Assembly (NCBI RefSeq): GCF_025152745.1
Contig: NZ_CP104041.1
Location: 496,001-560,000, forward strand
Length of the DNA stretch: 64,000 bases
Direction of reading: 5' to 3'
Source: Rhizobium sp. WSM4643
Lineage (GTDB): Bacteria; Pseudomonadota; Alphaproteobacteria; Rhizobiales; Rhizobiaceae
The position numbers and the translations under genes are program-made. Of this stretch, positions 50,964 through 60,344 are shown piece after piece. Positions within the stretch are counted from its first letter, which is position 1. Each line of letters begins with the position of its first letter. Under the pieces are notes generated by a model. It did no database searches and had not been told where the DNA came from. It was given only the letters and a program-made list of their open reading frames with translations.

Positions 50964-52142
50964 ATGACGGAATGGTATTCTCCGGAACCCTCGAAGGCAG
51001 ATCACCGAGAGCTCCTGAAGACCGGGCCGGCCATCGTTGCCGCGATCGGCCTGGCTATGCTTGCAGGCTGTGCGACGAGGCCATCGCCGGACGTATTGAA
51101 GCCAGTTCATCTGAGTCAACTGACTCATGCCGAAGAGGCTCCGGTCAGCGTGAACGTTCTCGTGGCGACCAATAGAACCCCCGATAGCATACGGGGCGGG
51201 TTCGGCAGCGCATGGGCTGACAAGCTCACCTATGAGCAGTATGGGTTTTCGGTCCCTCCCGGCCGGAAGGACACCGCGATCACATATCCGACCGAGAGGC
51301 CGGATCCCGAACGCCAATTTGCCGTTATCGGGCGCAAGCAGCTTGCAAAGGATGCCTTCGTGGAGGAGGTGCTCCGCTCTACGCAGAACGAGGGCACCGT
51401 CGGCATCTTTGTCCACGGCTACAACTATAGCTATCAGGAAGCGCTGTTTCGCACCGCGCAGATCGCTGCGGACGCTAACATTCCGGGTTCTCCGATTCTG
51501 TTTTCGTGGCCTTCCGCCGCAGCCGTCGCCGGCTATGTCGCCGACCGCGATGCGGCGCTCTCCTCGCGCAGCGACCTCGACTCGCTTGTCACGTCGCTCT
51601 CGGCTTCAGGAAGGGTGAAACGCATCATCCTTTTCGGACACAGCATGGGCGGATTCCTGGTCATGGAAACGGTGCGCCAGCTCAAACTGCAGCATCGCGA
51701 CGACGTCATCGGCAAACTGGCGGTGATCCTTGCCGCCCCTGACATCGACATCGATGTTTTCCGGTCCCAGCTGAACGATATCGGGCGAATGCCGGCCGCG
51801 ATATCTCTTCTCGTGTCGAAGGACGACCGTGCGCTGGTGGCTTCGAGCTTCATCGCGGGTGAGCGGGCGCGCGTCGGACGCCTCGATATCGACGATCCCG
51901 TCATCAGAGATGCCGCCTTGAAGGAAAGGCTTCGGGTCATCGACATCACGTCGATCCGGGCGTCCGACGGGCTGGGGCATGACCGCTACGCGTCGCTTGC
52001 CAAGTTCGGCGCGCAGCTTGCATCCTTCGAAAGCGGGAAGCGGTCGAGTGCCGGCGACGTTGGCGCCTATGTCTTCGATGCCGCCGGTGCCGCAGTCGCA
52101 AGTCCGTTTCGTCTGGCTGGACGTGTCGTCGGATCGAACTGA
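50964..52142 (+). CDS. Alpha/beta-hydrolase lipoprotein (DUF900-type)
   Basis: A 392-residue alpha/beta-hydrolase of the DUF900/Lip-like group. A hydrophobic segment AIVAAIGLAMLAGC ends in a lipobox, so it should be an envelope lipoprotein; the 20-residue n-region before it is long, and no better start was found. VNVLVATNRTPDS near the mature start and VGIFVHGYNYSYQEALFRTAQIA are family hallmarks. The nucleophile elbow is GHSMGGF, and a His in GLGHDRYASL is a candidate for the catalytic triad. GGGGAAATTT lies upstream of the ATG. The substrate is unknown; lipid or ester hydrolysis is plausible. Confidence 0.85.
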   Translation: MTEWYSPEPSKADHRELLKTGPAIVAAIGLAMLAGCATRPSPDVLKPVHLSQLTHAEEAPVSVNVLVATNRTPDSIRGGFGSAWADKLTYEQYGFSVPPGRKDTAITYPTERPDPERQFAVIGRKQLAKDAFVEEVLRSTQNEGTVGIFVHGYNYSYQEALFRTAQIAADANIPGSPILFSWPSAAAVAGYVADRDAALSSRSDLDSLVTSLSASGRVKRIILFGHSMGGFLVMETVRQLKLQHRDDVIGKLAVILAAPDIDIDVFRSQLNDIGRMPAAISLLVSKDDRALVASSFIAGERARVGRLDIDDPVIRDAALKERLRVIDITSIRASDGLGHDRYASLAKFGAQLASFESGKRSSAGDVGAYVFDAAGAAVASPFRLAGRVVGSN

Positions 52143-52293
52143 CTAGAATTCGTGTACCGGGCGAGCCCCATGGCTAATCCTGAGGCATCGCCAAGAGATG
52201 TGTACAATGTGACTATTAAATTGTCAGCTGCACAAATGAAGAGCAAACTTCCGCCTGTGGCCGATTTGGCCTCAAGGACATGGGAGGGCATTC

Positions 52294-53745
52294 ATGAGCG
52301 TACAAAATCCGTCTCCCTCGTTATACAACGAGGATCTTGCACCCGCCGAGGAGCGCAAGTGGGGTGCATTCAGCATTTTCAACGTCTGGACATCAGACGT
52401 CCACAGCCTGTGGGGCTACTATCTGGCGGCGAGCCTGTTCCTGCTGTGCGGCAGCTTCATCAATTTCGTCATCGCCATCGGCATTGGATCTCTGGTCATC
52501 TTCTGCCTGATGAGCCTGGTCGGCAATGCCGGCGTGCGCACAGGCGTACCCTTTCCGGTTCTGGCGCGCGCCTCCTTCGGCACGTTCGGGGCGAACGTGC
52601 CGGCACTCGTCCGAGCGGTGGTCGCCTGCTTCTGGTACGGGGCACAGACCGCCGCCGCATCCGGCGCCATCGTTGCCTTGCTGATCCGCAACGACAGCCT
52701 GCTCGCCTTTCACCAGAACAGTCACTTTCTCGGTCATTCAACCCTCGAGGTCATCTGCTACGTCATCGTCTGGGCGCTGCAGCTGCTGATCATTCAGCGC
52801 GGGATGGAAACGGTTCGCAAGTTCCAGGATTGGGCCGGTCCGGCCGTCTGGATCATGATGCTGGTGCTCTCGGCTTATCTGGTCGTCAAGTCCGGCACCT
52901 TCTCATTCGGGTCCGAAATCCCGCGCGACGTGCTGATCGAAAAGACCAAGGATGCGGGCGTGCCGGGTGAGCCTGGTTCGATTGCAGCGCTAGCTGCCGT
53001 GGCCGCCACGTGGATCACCTATTTCGCAGCACTTTACCTGAATTTCTGCGATTTTTCGCGCTACGCAACGAATGAAAAGGCGCTCAGGAAAGGCAACCTC
53101 TGGGGGCTTCCGATCAACCTGCTGGCGTTCTGCCTCGTCGCAGGCGTGACGACCACCGCTGCCTTCACCGTCTACGGAGAGGTGCTGCTGCATCCGGAAA
53201 TGATATCGGCGAAATTCGACAGCTGGTTCCTGGCGCTGCTGGCCGCGCTAACATTCGCGATCGCAACGCTCGGCATCAACGTCGTGGCGAATTTCGTGTC
53301 GCCGGCCTTCGACTTTGCCAATGTTTTCCCGCGCCAGATCAATTTCAAGCGCGGGGGATATATCGCCGCATTGATCGCTCTTGTGCTTTACCCATTTGCT
53401 CCCTGGGAGACGGGTGCGGCGCATTTCGTCAATTTTATCGGATCGACGATGGGGCCGATCTTCGGCATCATGATGGTGGACTATTATCTCATCCGGAAGA
53501 GCCAACTGAACGTCGAAGCGCTTTATCATGAGGATGGCGAGTTCCGGTTCCAGAACGGATGGCACGGCAATGCCTTCATCGCATTTGTGGTGGGCGCGCT
53601 GTTCTCCTCGATCCTGCCGACCTTCACCACCATCCTGCCGGACTGGTGGGGCACCTACGGCTGGTTCTTCGGCGTCGCCATCGGCGGGGCGATCTATTTC
53701 GCATTGAGAATGGGCGCGCGGCGCAATCCGGCCTTCGCGTCCTGA
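52294..53745 (+). CDS. NCS1-family nucleobase/cation symporter
   Basis: A 483-residue permease with about 12 membrane helices, starting after GGGAGGG. The block ERKWGAFSIFNVWTSDVHSLWGYYLAA is typical of NCS1 transporters for cytosine, purines, uracil, allantoin, hydantoin or thiamine-type molecules. GVPFPVLARASFGTFGANVPALVRAVVACFWYGAQTAAA is the conserved helix 2-3 region. No catabolic gene adjoins it, so the substrate cannot be narrowed. A perfect hairpin terminator follows. Confidence 0.93.
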   Translation: MSVQNPSPSLYNEDLAPAEERKWGAFSIFNVWTSDVHSLWGYYLAASLFLLCGSFINFVIAIGIGSLVIFCLMSLVGNAGVRTGVPFPVLARASFGTFGANVPALVRAVVACFWYGAQTAAASGAIVALLIRNDSLLAFHQNSHFLGHSTLEVICYVIVWALQLLIIQRGMETVRKFQDWAGPAVWIMMLVLSAYLVVKSGTFSFGSEIPRDVLIEKTKDAGVPGEPGSIAALAAVAATWITYFAALYLNFCDFSRYATNEKALRKGNLWGLPINLLAFCLVAGVTTTAAFTVYGEVLLHPEMISAKFDSWFLALLAALTFAIATLGINVVANFVSPAFDFANVFPRQINFKRGGYIAALIALVLYPFAPWETGAAHFVNFIGSTMGPIFGIMMVDYYLIRKSQLNVEALYHEDGEFRFQNGWHGNAFIAFVVGALFSSILPTFTTILPDWWGTYGWFFGVAIGGAIYFALRMGARRNPAFAS

Positions 53746-53753
53746 GCAAATGA

Positions 53754-53781
53754 AAGCCGCCCGGCAATTGCCGGGCGGCTT
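53754..53781 (+). terminator. Terminator of NCS1 permease gene
   Basis: A perfect 28-bp palindrome, AAGCCGCCCGGCAA followed by its reverse complement, starting 9 bp after the stop. It is followed by TT then mixed bases, so the T-run is short. Confidence 0.75.
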
Positions 53782-54002
53782 ACATGTCGGATTTCCTGCT
53801 GTCGCCTGTTTCAGCGGCGAGCGGCAACCGTTTGCAGGGCTCTGCACGAGCTGGAAGGCGCCGCCCGCCGCCTGACCACGACGAAGGCGGCTGGTCGGAC
53901 CCCGCACCGATGCGGATGATGCATGTTTTACGAAATAGCATTATGATCGGCTGAGCGCCTGACCGGCGGAGGGGCTGCTGCGGATATACGATCCGTGCAG
54001 GA

Positions 54003-55064
54003 ATGAGAGGACGGCAGGATTTGGAACGGCTGAAGGATCTGGACAGTATTCCCGCGCAGGGGGCTAGCGGTTCCACATCGCCTCCCTATGAACGGCCTGG
54101 CGTCGTGGCTGCCGCCGTTTACCAGCACGGGCAACGTATTCGCGACATCAGGATAGAGGAGGCCGGCGAATGGCGGGGCCGGGAGAATGCGATCGTCTGG
54201 ATCGGCCTGCACGAGCCGGATGAGGTGCTGCTAAGCCAAGTCCAGGCGCAGTTCAATCTCCATCCGCTGGCGATCGAGGATGCAGCGCAGCCCCACCAGC
54301 GCCCGAAACTGGAGATCTACGGGGAGGCGATGTTCATCGTCGCCCGGACCGCGCACATGAAGGACGGCGAAATCATCTTCGGCGAAACGCACCTGTTCGT
54401 CGGTCGCGGTTATGTCGTCTCCGTTCGTCACGGCGACTCGTCCTCCTATCTAGCGGTGCGGCAGCGATGCGAGGCGACGCCGGCGGCCCTTGCCCACGGC
54501 GAGAACTACATTCTCTATTCTATCCTCGATTTCATCGTCGACAACTACATGCCTGTCATCGAGGTCGTGCAGGACGAGGTCGAGAATATCGAGGATCTGG
54601 TGCTGCGCGAACAGCTGACAAAGTCCGATATCGAGCGGCTTTACTTGTTGAGGCGCAGGCTGCTGCGGCTGCGCAACGCCGTGGTGCCGCTTGTCGACGT
54701 CTGCCGGCGATACGAGCACACAGATCTTCCCGGCATGGATCCGACGCTGCAATCGCTGTTTCGCGATGTCACGGACCATGTGCGCCGCGTTCAGGAAGAT
54801 ATCGACGCGCTGCGCGAGGTGCTGGCCTTCGCCTTCGAGGCGAGCGTGATGATCGGCCAGTCGGAGCAGACGGCGATTGCCCGCAAGCTCGCCGCCTGGG
54901 CGGCGATCCTTGCCGTCCCCACCGCGATCGCCGGCATCTACGGGATGAATTTCAGCGATATGCCGGAGCTGAAAACCCAATATGGCTATTTCGTCGTGCT
55001 TGGTGTCATAGCCATCTTGTGCCTTGGCCTTTTCGGCTTCTTCCGACGGAGGAAATGGCTGTAG
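54003..55064 (+). CDS. corA: CorA-family divalent cation transporter
   Basis: A 353-residue CorA-type channel for Mg2+ or Co2+/Ni2+. The cytoplasmic alpha/beta domain (IVWIGLHEPDEVLLSQVQAQFNLHPLAIEDA) and long stalk helix precede two C-terminal membrane helices. The selectivity motif YGMNF contains Gly314-Met315-Asn316, and the basic C-terminus FFRRRKWL is in place. The start has only a weak GCAGG site upstream, so the first dozen residues are uncertain. It stands alone, convergent with the phosphotransferase gene. Confidence 0.93.
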   Translation: MRGRQDLERLKDLDSIPAQGASGSTSPPYERPGVVAAAVYQHGQRIRDIRIEEAGEWRGRENAIVWIGLHEPDEVLLSQVQAQFNLHPLAIEDAAQPHQRPKLEIYGEAMFIVARTAHMKDGEIIFGETHLFVGRGYVVSVRHGDSSSYLAVRQRCEATPAALAHGENYILYSILDFIVDNYMPVIEVVQDEVENIEDLVLREQLTKSDIERLYLLRRRLLRLRNAVVPLVDVCRRYEHTDLPGMDPTLQSLFRDVTDHVRRVQEDIDALREVLAFAFEASVMIGQSEQTAIARKLAAWAAILAVPTAIAGIYGMNFSDMPELKTQYGYFVVLGVIAILCLGLFGFFRRRKWL

Positions 55065-55117
55065 GGGTGGGGCATGCGGCAGGCGGCAGGCGGGACATTC
55101 GAGTTAGCGAAGGTGCG

Positions 55118-55891
55118 TTAGCACAGGGCCTTCAGCAGCCGATCCCGATGGCTTCGAATATACTGCATATCGCTGAGATACTGCCGGGCGTCTCCTCTCG
55201 CCACATGCTCCACGAATGTCTCATCTCCGGCCGCTGCACTTGGCAAAATGTAATCGACGAGCGCCTGAAGCCGTCGGCAGATCGTCTCGGGGAGCTGGAG
55301 ACGTTCTTGCATCGTCGCCCCATATGCCGTGCAGAAAATCTCCGCCCGCTGCAGCTGTTCGTCTAGTAGGCCGAAGGTCACATCAGGATTGGCAGGATCG
55401 GAGAGCGGCGCCCAGCGGTAAACCGAATAGGCCAGATCCCATAGGCGGGGTGCGGGATGGGCGGTGTCGAAATCGATGATCCCGACAGCCTCATGACCGG
55501 CTGTGGCGATATTGTAGGGTGCATAATCTCCGTGGCATATGATCTCGTACGGTTCCTGCGGCGGCAGCATCCATGCCTGGACCTCGCGATCCGATTCCAG
55601 AAACCCATGAGATGCCGAATGAAATTCGCGCAGTAGCTTGGCTGCGGAAAGCAGCATGCGCTCCGACCCGACAAACTGGTCGCTCAAGTCTTCGCAGACG
55701 CGCCCGGCAACATAACTGACGACTTCCTGGTTCCCGGTTATTTCAATGGGATGAGGCGCTCCCGGAAAGCCTCTGCTTCTCAGATGGCGCAAAAACCGGT
55801 GCACCGTCGGCGTCCATGCGCCGGACGGCCTGATCACGGTGTCGCCGTCACGCCAGATCTGCCCGGTTCGTCCGCCCTCCAACGGTTTCAT
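55118..55891 (-). CDS. APH-family phosphotransferase
   Basis: A 257-residue kinase-like protein of the aminoglycoside-phosphotransferase/choline-kinase fold. The catalytic loop reads YEIICHGDYAPYNIAT (HGD with the Asn four residues on) and the Mg-binding motif is VGIIDFDTAHPAPRLWDLAY. The N-terminal lobe is short (GGRTGQIWRDGDTVIRPSGAW). Such proteins phosphorylate small hydroxylated or amino compounds, and many are not resistance enzymes. It lies 21 bp after the MBL-fold gene on the same strand, suggesting cotranscription. Substrate is unknown. Confidence 0.88.
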   Translation of the reverse strand: MKPLEGGRTGQIWRDGDTVIRPSGAWTPTVHRFLRHLRSRGFPGAPHPIEITGNQEVVSYVAGRVCEDLSDQFVGSERMLLSAAKLLREFHSASHGFLESDREVQAWMLPPQEPYEIICHGDYAPYNIATAGHEAVGIIDFDTAHPAPRLWDLAYSVYRWAPLSDPANPDVTFGLLDEQLQRAEIFCTAYGATMQERLQLPETICRRLQALVDYILPSAAAGDETFVEHVARGDARQYLSDMQYIRSHRDRLLKALC

Positions 55892-55912
55892 TTTCCGGTC
55901 TCCAGACGTCCT

Positions 55913-56794
55913 CTATGCGGATTTCAGCTTGTCGATGTGGGCCTGAACCGTCGCGCCAAGGTTTGTCTCATGGCAGTTCCGGTAGAAAGCCACCACGTCG
56001 GAAGGCATTCCCTCGGGGATGGCGACGAAGTCTTCAAGCCGCAGGCCGCTTGAACCGCCGAGTTGCGGCTCCGCCAATTGGCTCTCGCTCAAACTGCCGA
56101 CACGATCGGCCAGGGCTTGGAAATAGGCGAGGTTGTCATGCACCGCCGAAGGAGAGTGCGTCCGGCCGTGCGCCGGGATGACCAGTCTTGCATTGAGGTC
56201 ACGTATCCGCTCGAGCGAGGAACGGATCAAGCGCAGGTCGCCTGCATTTTTGCTCCAGACTTCGGGGATGGGGTATTCCACCGCGTCGACGGCCAGGCAG
56301 ATGCGAAGTTCGGGAATCCATACGGCGACATGGTCGGGCGTATGTCCCGGCGTATGAATGAGCTCCAGCGTCAGATCGCCGCCGTTGACGGTCATCGAGC
56401 CGGAGAACGTGATGTCGGGACCGATGAGGTCGACGTCCCGAAACCTCGACTCCTGGCTCGCCTTGTCTCTCAGGACTTCCCGCGCGGAAGGGTCGCGTAA
56501 ACGGTCGAGCGCGGCGGCATGCGCGATAATCGGAGCGCGCCGCGCAATGGCGGCATTCCCCCAGAAATGATCCCAATCCATGTGCGAATTGATGACGATC
56601 AGCGGACGAGCGTTTATCTGTTCCCCGAGCATGCCCAGCGCCGTCAGGCACAGCTCGGGCGTTCCGAGCGTATCGATCAGCACATTGAACCTTTCGGTCC
56701 GGATAAACACGCCATCAACCTCGTCGCCCGCCCTGACGATCACGATTCGATCATCGAGTTCGGGATATGAACATAATTCCACCGATGGGTTCAC
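55913..56794 (-). CDS. Metallo-beta-lactamase-fold hydrolase
   Basis: A 293-residue MBL-fold protein starting at GTG 56794 with AGAGG nine bases upstream. The first metal motif reads NSHMDWDHFWGN, where the usual HxHxDH has Asp in place of the second His. Other metal ligands look normal: HTPGHTPDHVAVW, CLAVDAVE and VIPAHGRTH. The substrate is unknown; the fold covers thiol esters, lactones, phosphodiesters and beta-lactams. It leads a two-gene unit with the phosphotransferase and is divergent from glgE. Confidence 0.87.
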   Translation of the reverse strand: MNPSVELCSYPELDDRIVIVRAGDEVDGVFIRTERFNVLIDTLGTPELCLTALGMLGEQINARPLIVINSHMDWDHFWGNAAIARRAPIIAHAAALDRLRDPSAREVLRDKASQESRFRDVDLIGPDITFSGSMTVNGGDLTLELIHTPGHTPDHVAVWIPELRICLAVDAVEYPIPEVWSKNAGDLRLIRSSLERIRDLNARLVIPAHGRTHSPSAVHDNLAYFQALADRVGSLSESQLAEPQLGGSSGLRLEDFVAIPEGMPSDVVAFYRNCHETNLGATVQAHIDKLKSA

Positions 56795-57119
56795 GTCTGG
56801 TTGCCTCTATTGCAATCGCAGTGATTTCATTCGGACACATCAAGTCTCGTTCGGGCGCTGATCTTTCAAAACGGAGCGGGGCCCTCCGTTAGCAGCCAAA
56901 TGGGTCATCGTCTCAGACAGCCCAAGACTATTCATTTATATCGCGAACCTTCAAGATCCGTCCGCGCAGTTCAAGGCTTTTCACGTGCATGTCGAGCGCC
57001 TCCCATCGGTCCCGCGCCGGTGCGGCCGGCGATGCCTGGCGCCACCTGAATTGAAACTTTCGGTGGAACAACGTCCGGCAACAGAAGTTTGCCTTCAAAC
57101 CAAACTCGAGCGGCGGCCG
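56795..57119. other. 325-bp divergent gap before glgE
   Basis: The glgE frame is open from 56985, so up to 45 codons of this gap could be coding if an upstream start is used, but those codons do not resemble the family. No clear operator or strong promoter hexamers were picked out. Confidence 0.5.
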
Positions 57120-60100
57120 ATGTCATTCTCTCCAAACCAGGGTGTGTTGAGCACCCCACCCCGGATCTATTATGTCAATCCACTCCTTCTTCAGGGTATC
57201 GATGCATGGCGCGAGGTTTTCGACCATGCTGCGGAAACCGGTTTCGACCGTGTGCTGACAGCACCGCTCTTCGACCGGGGCGGGGCGCGCAGCATTTTTT
57301 CCTTCCAGGATATGAATCGACTCGATCCTCAACTGTCGCTCGGAAGTGCAGTCGAGGATGGGGTGGGTCGCCTGGTGGAGGCCGCCCGCAGGAGCGGCGT
57401 CACCCTGATGATGGACCTGATGCTCGACGGCAAAGCCCTGGATACCAAGGCAGGCTTTCGCCCTGTCGACCCAAGACGCTCACCACTGGATCCAGCAGGG
57501 CCGATGACTGAGATGGACGCGGAGTCTCAATCCCGGCTGTTGGAAGAATGGGCCGAACGGCTGCGGGGGCTGGCCGGTCTCGGCCTCTGCGGCTACCGCG
57601 CGCTCGGGATTGATCGCATTGCGCCGGCGGCTTTCAAATCGCTGATTTCCGCCGTGCGCGAGAAGGCGGACGCGCAATTCCTCGCCTGGACGCCGGGCAC
57701 TGATTTTGGGGCGAGGAGCGCGGTCCAGAATACAGGCTTCGATGGATGTTTTTCATCTATGGCTTGGTGGGATTTCGACGAGAGATGGTTCATCGAAGAA
57801 CACCGGGTTCAGAAGCCGCTCGGCTGGCAGATCGCTTTTCCCGAGCCGCCATTCGGCAGGCGGATCGCGCACGGAACCCAGAGCCGCGAAATCCTCGAAC
57901 GACGGGCTATCAGGGCGCTGCGCCTTGCCGCCTCGCTCGGTGGCGGCCTGATGGTTCCGATGGGTTTCGAATATGGGGCCGCCATGCCGCTCGATCCGAC
58001 CCATGGGAACGGGACGGGCTTGCGGGGGCTGCGCCATGATCTCACTTTCGATATTTCTTCCGAAATTCGCCTTGCGAACAGCGAAATCGGCAAAGTCAGT
58101 TATGCGCCAGCCTCATCCCTGCGGCTCATCCGCAACGCCAACGGACCGGTCTCGGCGCTGCTGCAATCGGCGGCGGAAGACTTGCGCAGCGCCGAGAATG
58201 TGCGCTTCATCCTGCTCAACAGGGACCTGCGGAAAAGTGCGCCAGCTCCGCTAACGGCACTGCGCGAAGCGGCTTCCGGTTTTCTTCCGGTTGCAGCCGA
58301 CGGCACCCCTCTGCGGCTGCGGGCAGGGGAAACCCTGGTGATCGAAGGCAGGGCGCCGGCGCCGATCACGTCCCGGCCTATGCTGGACATCGCGCAGGCG
58401 ACGGCGTCGCCGCGGCTCGCCATTGAAAACATCATGCCGCGAGTCGATGACGGGCGCTTTCCCATCAAGCGAGTGGTCGGCGATGTCGTCAGTGTCGAGG
58501 CGGATATATTCGCGGACGGGCACGACCCGATCGCCGCGGTCCTGCTGTGGCGGCCGCTCGATGCGGCGGATTGGACCGAGACGGAGATGCAACTGGTCGA
58601 AAACGATCGCTGGCGCGCCGAATTCCTGCTGGAGCGCATCGGACGCTATGAGTTCGCTGTCGAGGCATGGAAGAACCCGTTTGCGATCTTTCGCTACGAA
58701 CTGACGAAGAAGAGCGATGCGAGACTGGACCTGAAGCTTGAACTCCAGGAGGGGTTGAACCTGGTTCGTTCGGCTGCGACGCCTGCCGATGCAGCGCTCG
58801 GCGCCGACTTGAAGGTTCTCGTCAGCAGTCTCGAAAGCGCCTCGGATGCCGAGCGCACGGCGATCCTGCTCGATGCCCGAACATCGGAATTGATGAACAA
58901 GGCGGACAAGCGGCCGTTTCGGCTTCGCTCGACGGCAAGCGCCGTCGATGCCGAACGCAAGGCGGCTGCCTTTGCCAGCTGGTACCAGATCTTCCCGCGC
59001 TCGCAGAGCGGCGATCCGAACCGACATGGCACCTTCGACGACGTCATCCCGAGGTTGCACGCCATCCGTGACATGGGATTCGACGTGCTCTATTTCCCGC
59101 CGATTCATCCGATCGGTTCGACCAACCGGAAAGGCCGCAACAACAGCCTGAAAGCCGGGCCAGATGACCCCGGAAGCCCCTATGCCATCGGCTCCGAGGA
59201 CGGCGGCCATGATGCCATCCATCCCGAGCTCGGCGATTTCGAGGACTTCCGCCAGCTGGTGGAGGAGGCAGGCCGGCACGGCCTGGAGATTGCTCTCGAC
59301 CTCGCGATCCAGGCGTCGCCGGATCACCCATGGCTGAAGGAGCATCCCGGCTGGTTCGACTGGCGTCCCGACGGAACGATCAAATATGCCGAGAACCCGC
59401 CGAAGAAATACGAGGACATCGTCAACGTCGATTTTTATACAAAAGATGCGTTGCCCTCCCTGTGGGTGGAGCTCAGGGATATCGTCCAGCTTTGGGTGGA
59501 CCAGGGCGTCAAGCTGTTTCGCGTCGACAATCCGCACACCAAGCCCTTTCCGTTCTGGGAGTGGCTGATCGGCGATATCAGGGCGCGTCACCCCGATGTG
59601 ATCTTCCTGTCGGAAGCTTTCACCAAGCCGAAAGTCATGTACCGGCTGGCAAAGATCGGCTTCTCACAGTCCTATACCTACTTCACCTGGCGCAATGCCA
59701 AGTGGGAGCTCGAGCAATATATGGGGGAACTCACGGAGACAGCGCCGAAGGAATTCTTCCGCCCGCATTTCTTCGTCAACACCCATGATATCAATCCGGA
59801 TTTCCTGCAGAACGCGCCACGTTCCGCCTTCCTGATACGGGCGGCGTTGGCCGCCACGCTGTCTGGGCTTTGGGGCGTCTATAACGGTTTCGAACTTTGC
59901 GAGGGGCGTCCCGATGCCAAGCGCAAGGAATATGCCGACAGCGAGAAGTATGAGATCCGCGCCTGGGACTACGACCGCCCGGGCAATATCATCGCCGAGA
60001 TCAGGATGCTCAACCGCATCCGGAACGAAAATCTCGCCCTGCATTCCCATCTCGGGCTGACACTGCTGAACGCCTGGAACGACAACATCTTGTTCTTCGA

Positions 60101-60344
60101 AAAGGCGAGCCGCGCCCGCGACAATGTCTTGTTGATCGCCATCAGTCTCGATCCGCACAACTTCCAGGAAAGCGACGTCGAGCTGCCGCTCTGGAAGTGG
60201 TCGCTCGGAGACGGTGGAGCGCTCGACGCCGAGGATCTGGTCGCTGGGCATCGGTTCAGATGGAATGGCAAATGGCAGAGAGTGAGCTTCAACCCTCAGA
60301 TCCTGCCCTTTGCGATCTGGCGCGTTCGCGCAGCGGAGGCATGA
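57120..60344 (+). CDS. glgE: Alpha-1,4-glucan:maltose-1-phosphate maltosyltransferase with extra N-terminal GH13-like domain
   Basis: GlgE (EC 2.4.99.16) extends alpha-1,4-glucan with maltose-1-phosphate. From ATG 57120 the protein has 1074 residues; the start is uncertain because no strong ribosome site is visible. The catalytic half is complete: nucleophile Asp803 in FRVDNPHTKP and acid Glu832 in FLSEAFTKP, 29 residues apart as in Streptomyces GlgE (Asp394/Glu423). The preceding DUF3416-like beta domain begins near residue 440 (PRVDDGRFPIKRVVGDVVSVEADIF). About 400 extra N-terminal residues look like a degenerate GH13 barrel (CGYRALGIDRIAP in place of the usual nucleophile strand). It is first in the glgE-treS-glgB operon, with no base between its stop and treS. 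Confidence 0.94.
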   Translation: MSFSPNQGVLSTPPRIYYVNPLLLQGIDAWREVFDHAAETGFDRVLTAPLFDRGGARSIFSFQDMNRLDPQLSLGSAVEDGVGRLVEAARRSGVTLMMDLMLDGKALDTKAGFRPVDPRRSPLDPAGPMTEMDAESQSRLLEEWAERLRGLAGLGLCGYRALGIDRIAPAAFKSLISAVREKADAQFLAWTPGTDFGARSAVQNTGFDGCFSSMAWWDFDERWFIEEHRVQKPLGWQIAFPEPPFGRRIAHGTQSREILERRAIRALRLAASLGGGLMVPMGFEYGAAMPLDPTHGNGTGLRGLRHDLTFDISSEIRLANSEIGKVSYAPASSLRLIRNANGPVSALLQSAAEDLRSAENVRFILLNRDLRKSAPAPLTALREAASGFLPVAADGTPLRLRAGETLVIEGRAPAPITSRPMLDIAQATASPRLAIENIMPRVDDGRFPIKRVVGDVVSVEADIFADGHDPIAAVLLWRPLDAADWTETEMQLVENDRWRAEFLLERIGRYEFAVEAWKNPFAIFRYELTKKSDARLDLKLELQEGLNLVRSAATPADAALGADLKVLVSSLESASDAERTAILLDARTSELMNKADKRPFRLRSTASAVDAERKAAAFASWYQIFPRSQSGDPNRHGTFDDVIPRLHAIRDMGFDVLYFPPIHPIGSTNRKGRNNSLKAGPDDPGSPYAIGSEDGGHDAIHPELGDFEDFRQLVEEAGRHGLEIALDLAIQASPDHPWLKEHPGWFDWRPDGTIKYAENPPKKYEDIVNVDFYTKDALPSLWVELRDIVQLWVDQGVKLFRVDNPHTKPFPFWEWLIGDIRARHPDVIFLSEAFTKPKVMYRLAKIGFSQSYTYFTWRNAKWELEQYMGELTETAPKEFFRPHFFVNTHDINPDFLQNAPRSAFLIRAALAATLSGLWGVYNGFELCEGRPDAKRKEYADSEKYEIRAWDYDRPGNIIAEIRMLNRIRNENLALHSHLGLTLLNAWNDNILFFEKASRARDNVLLIAISLDPHNFQESDVELPLWKWSLGDGGALDAEDLVAGHRFRWNGKWQRVSFNPQILPFAIWRVRAAEA

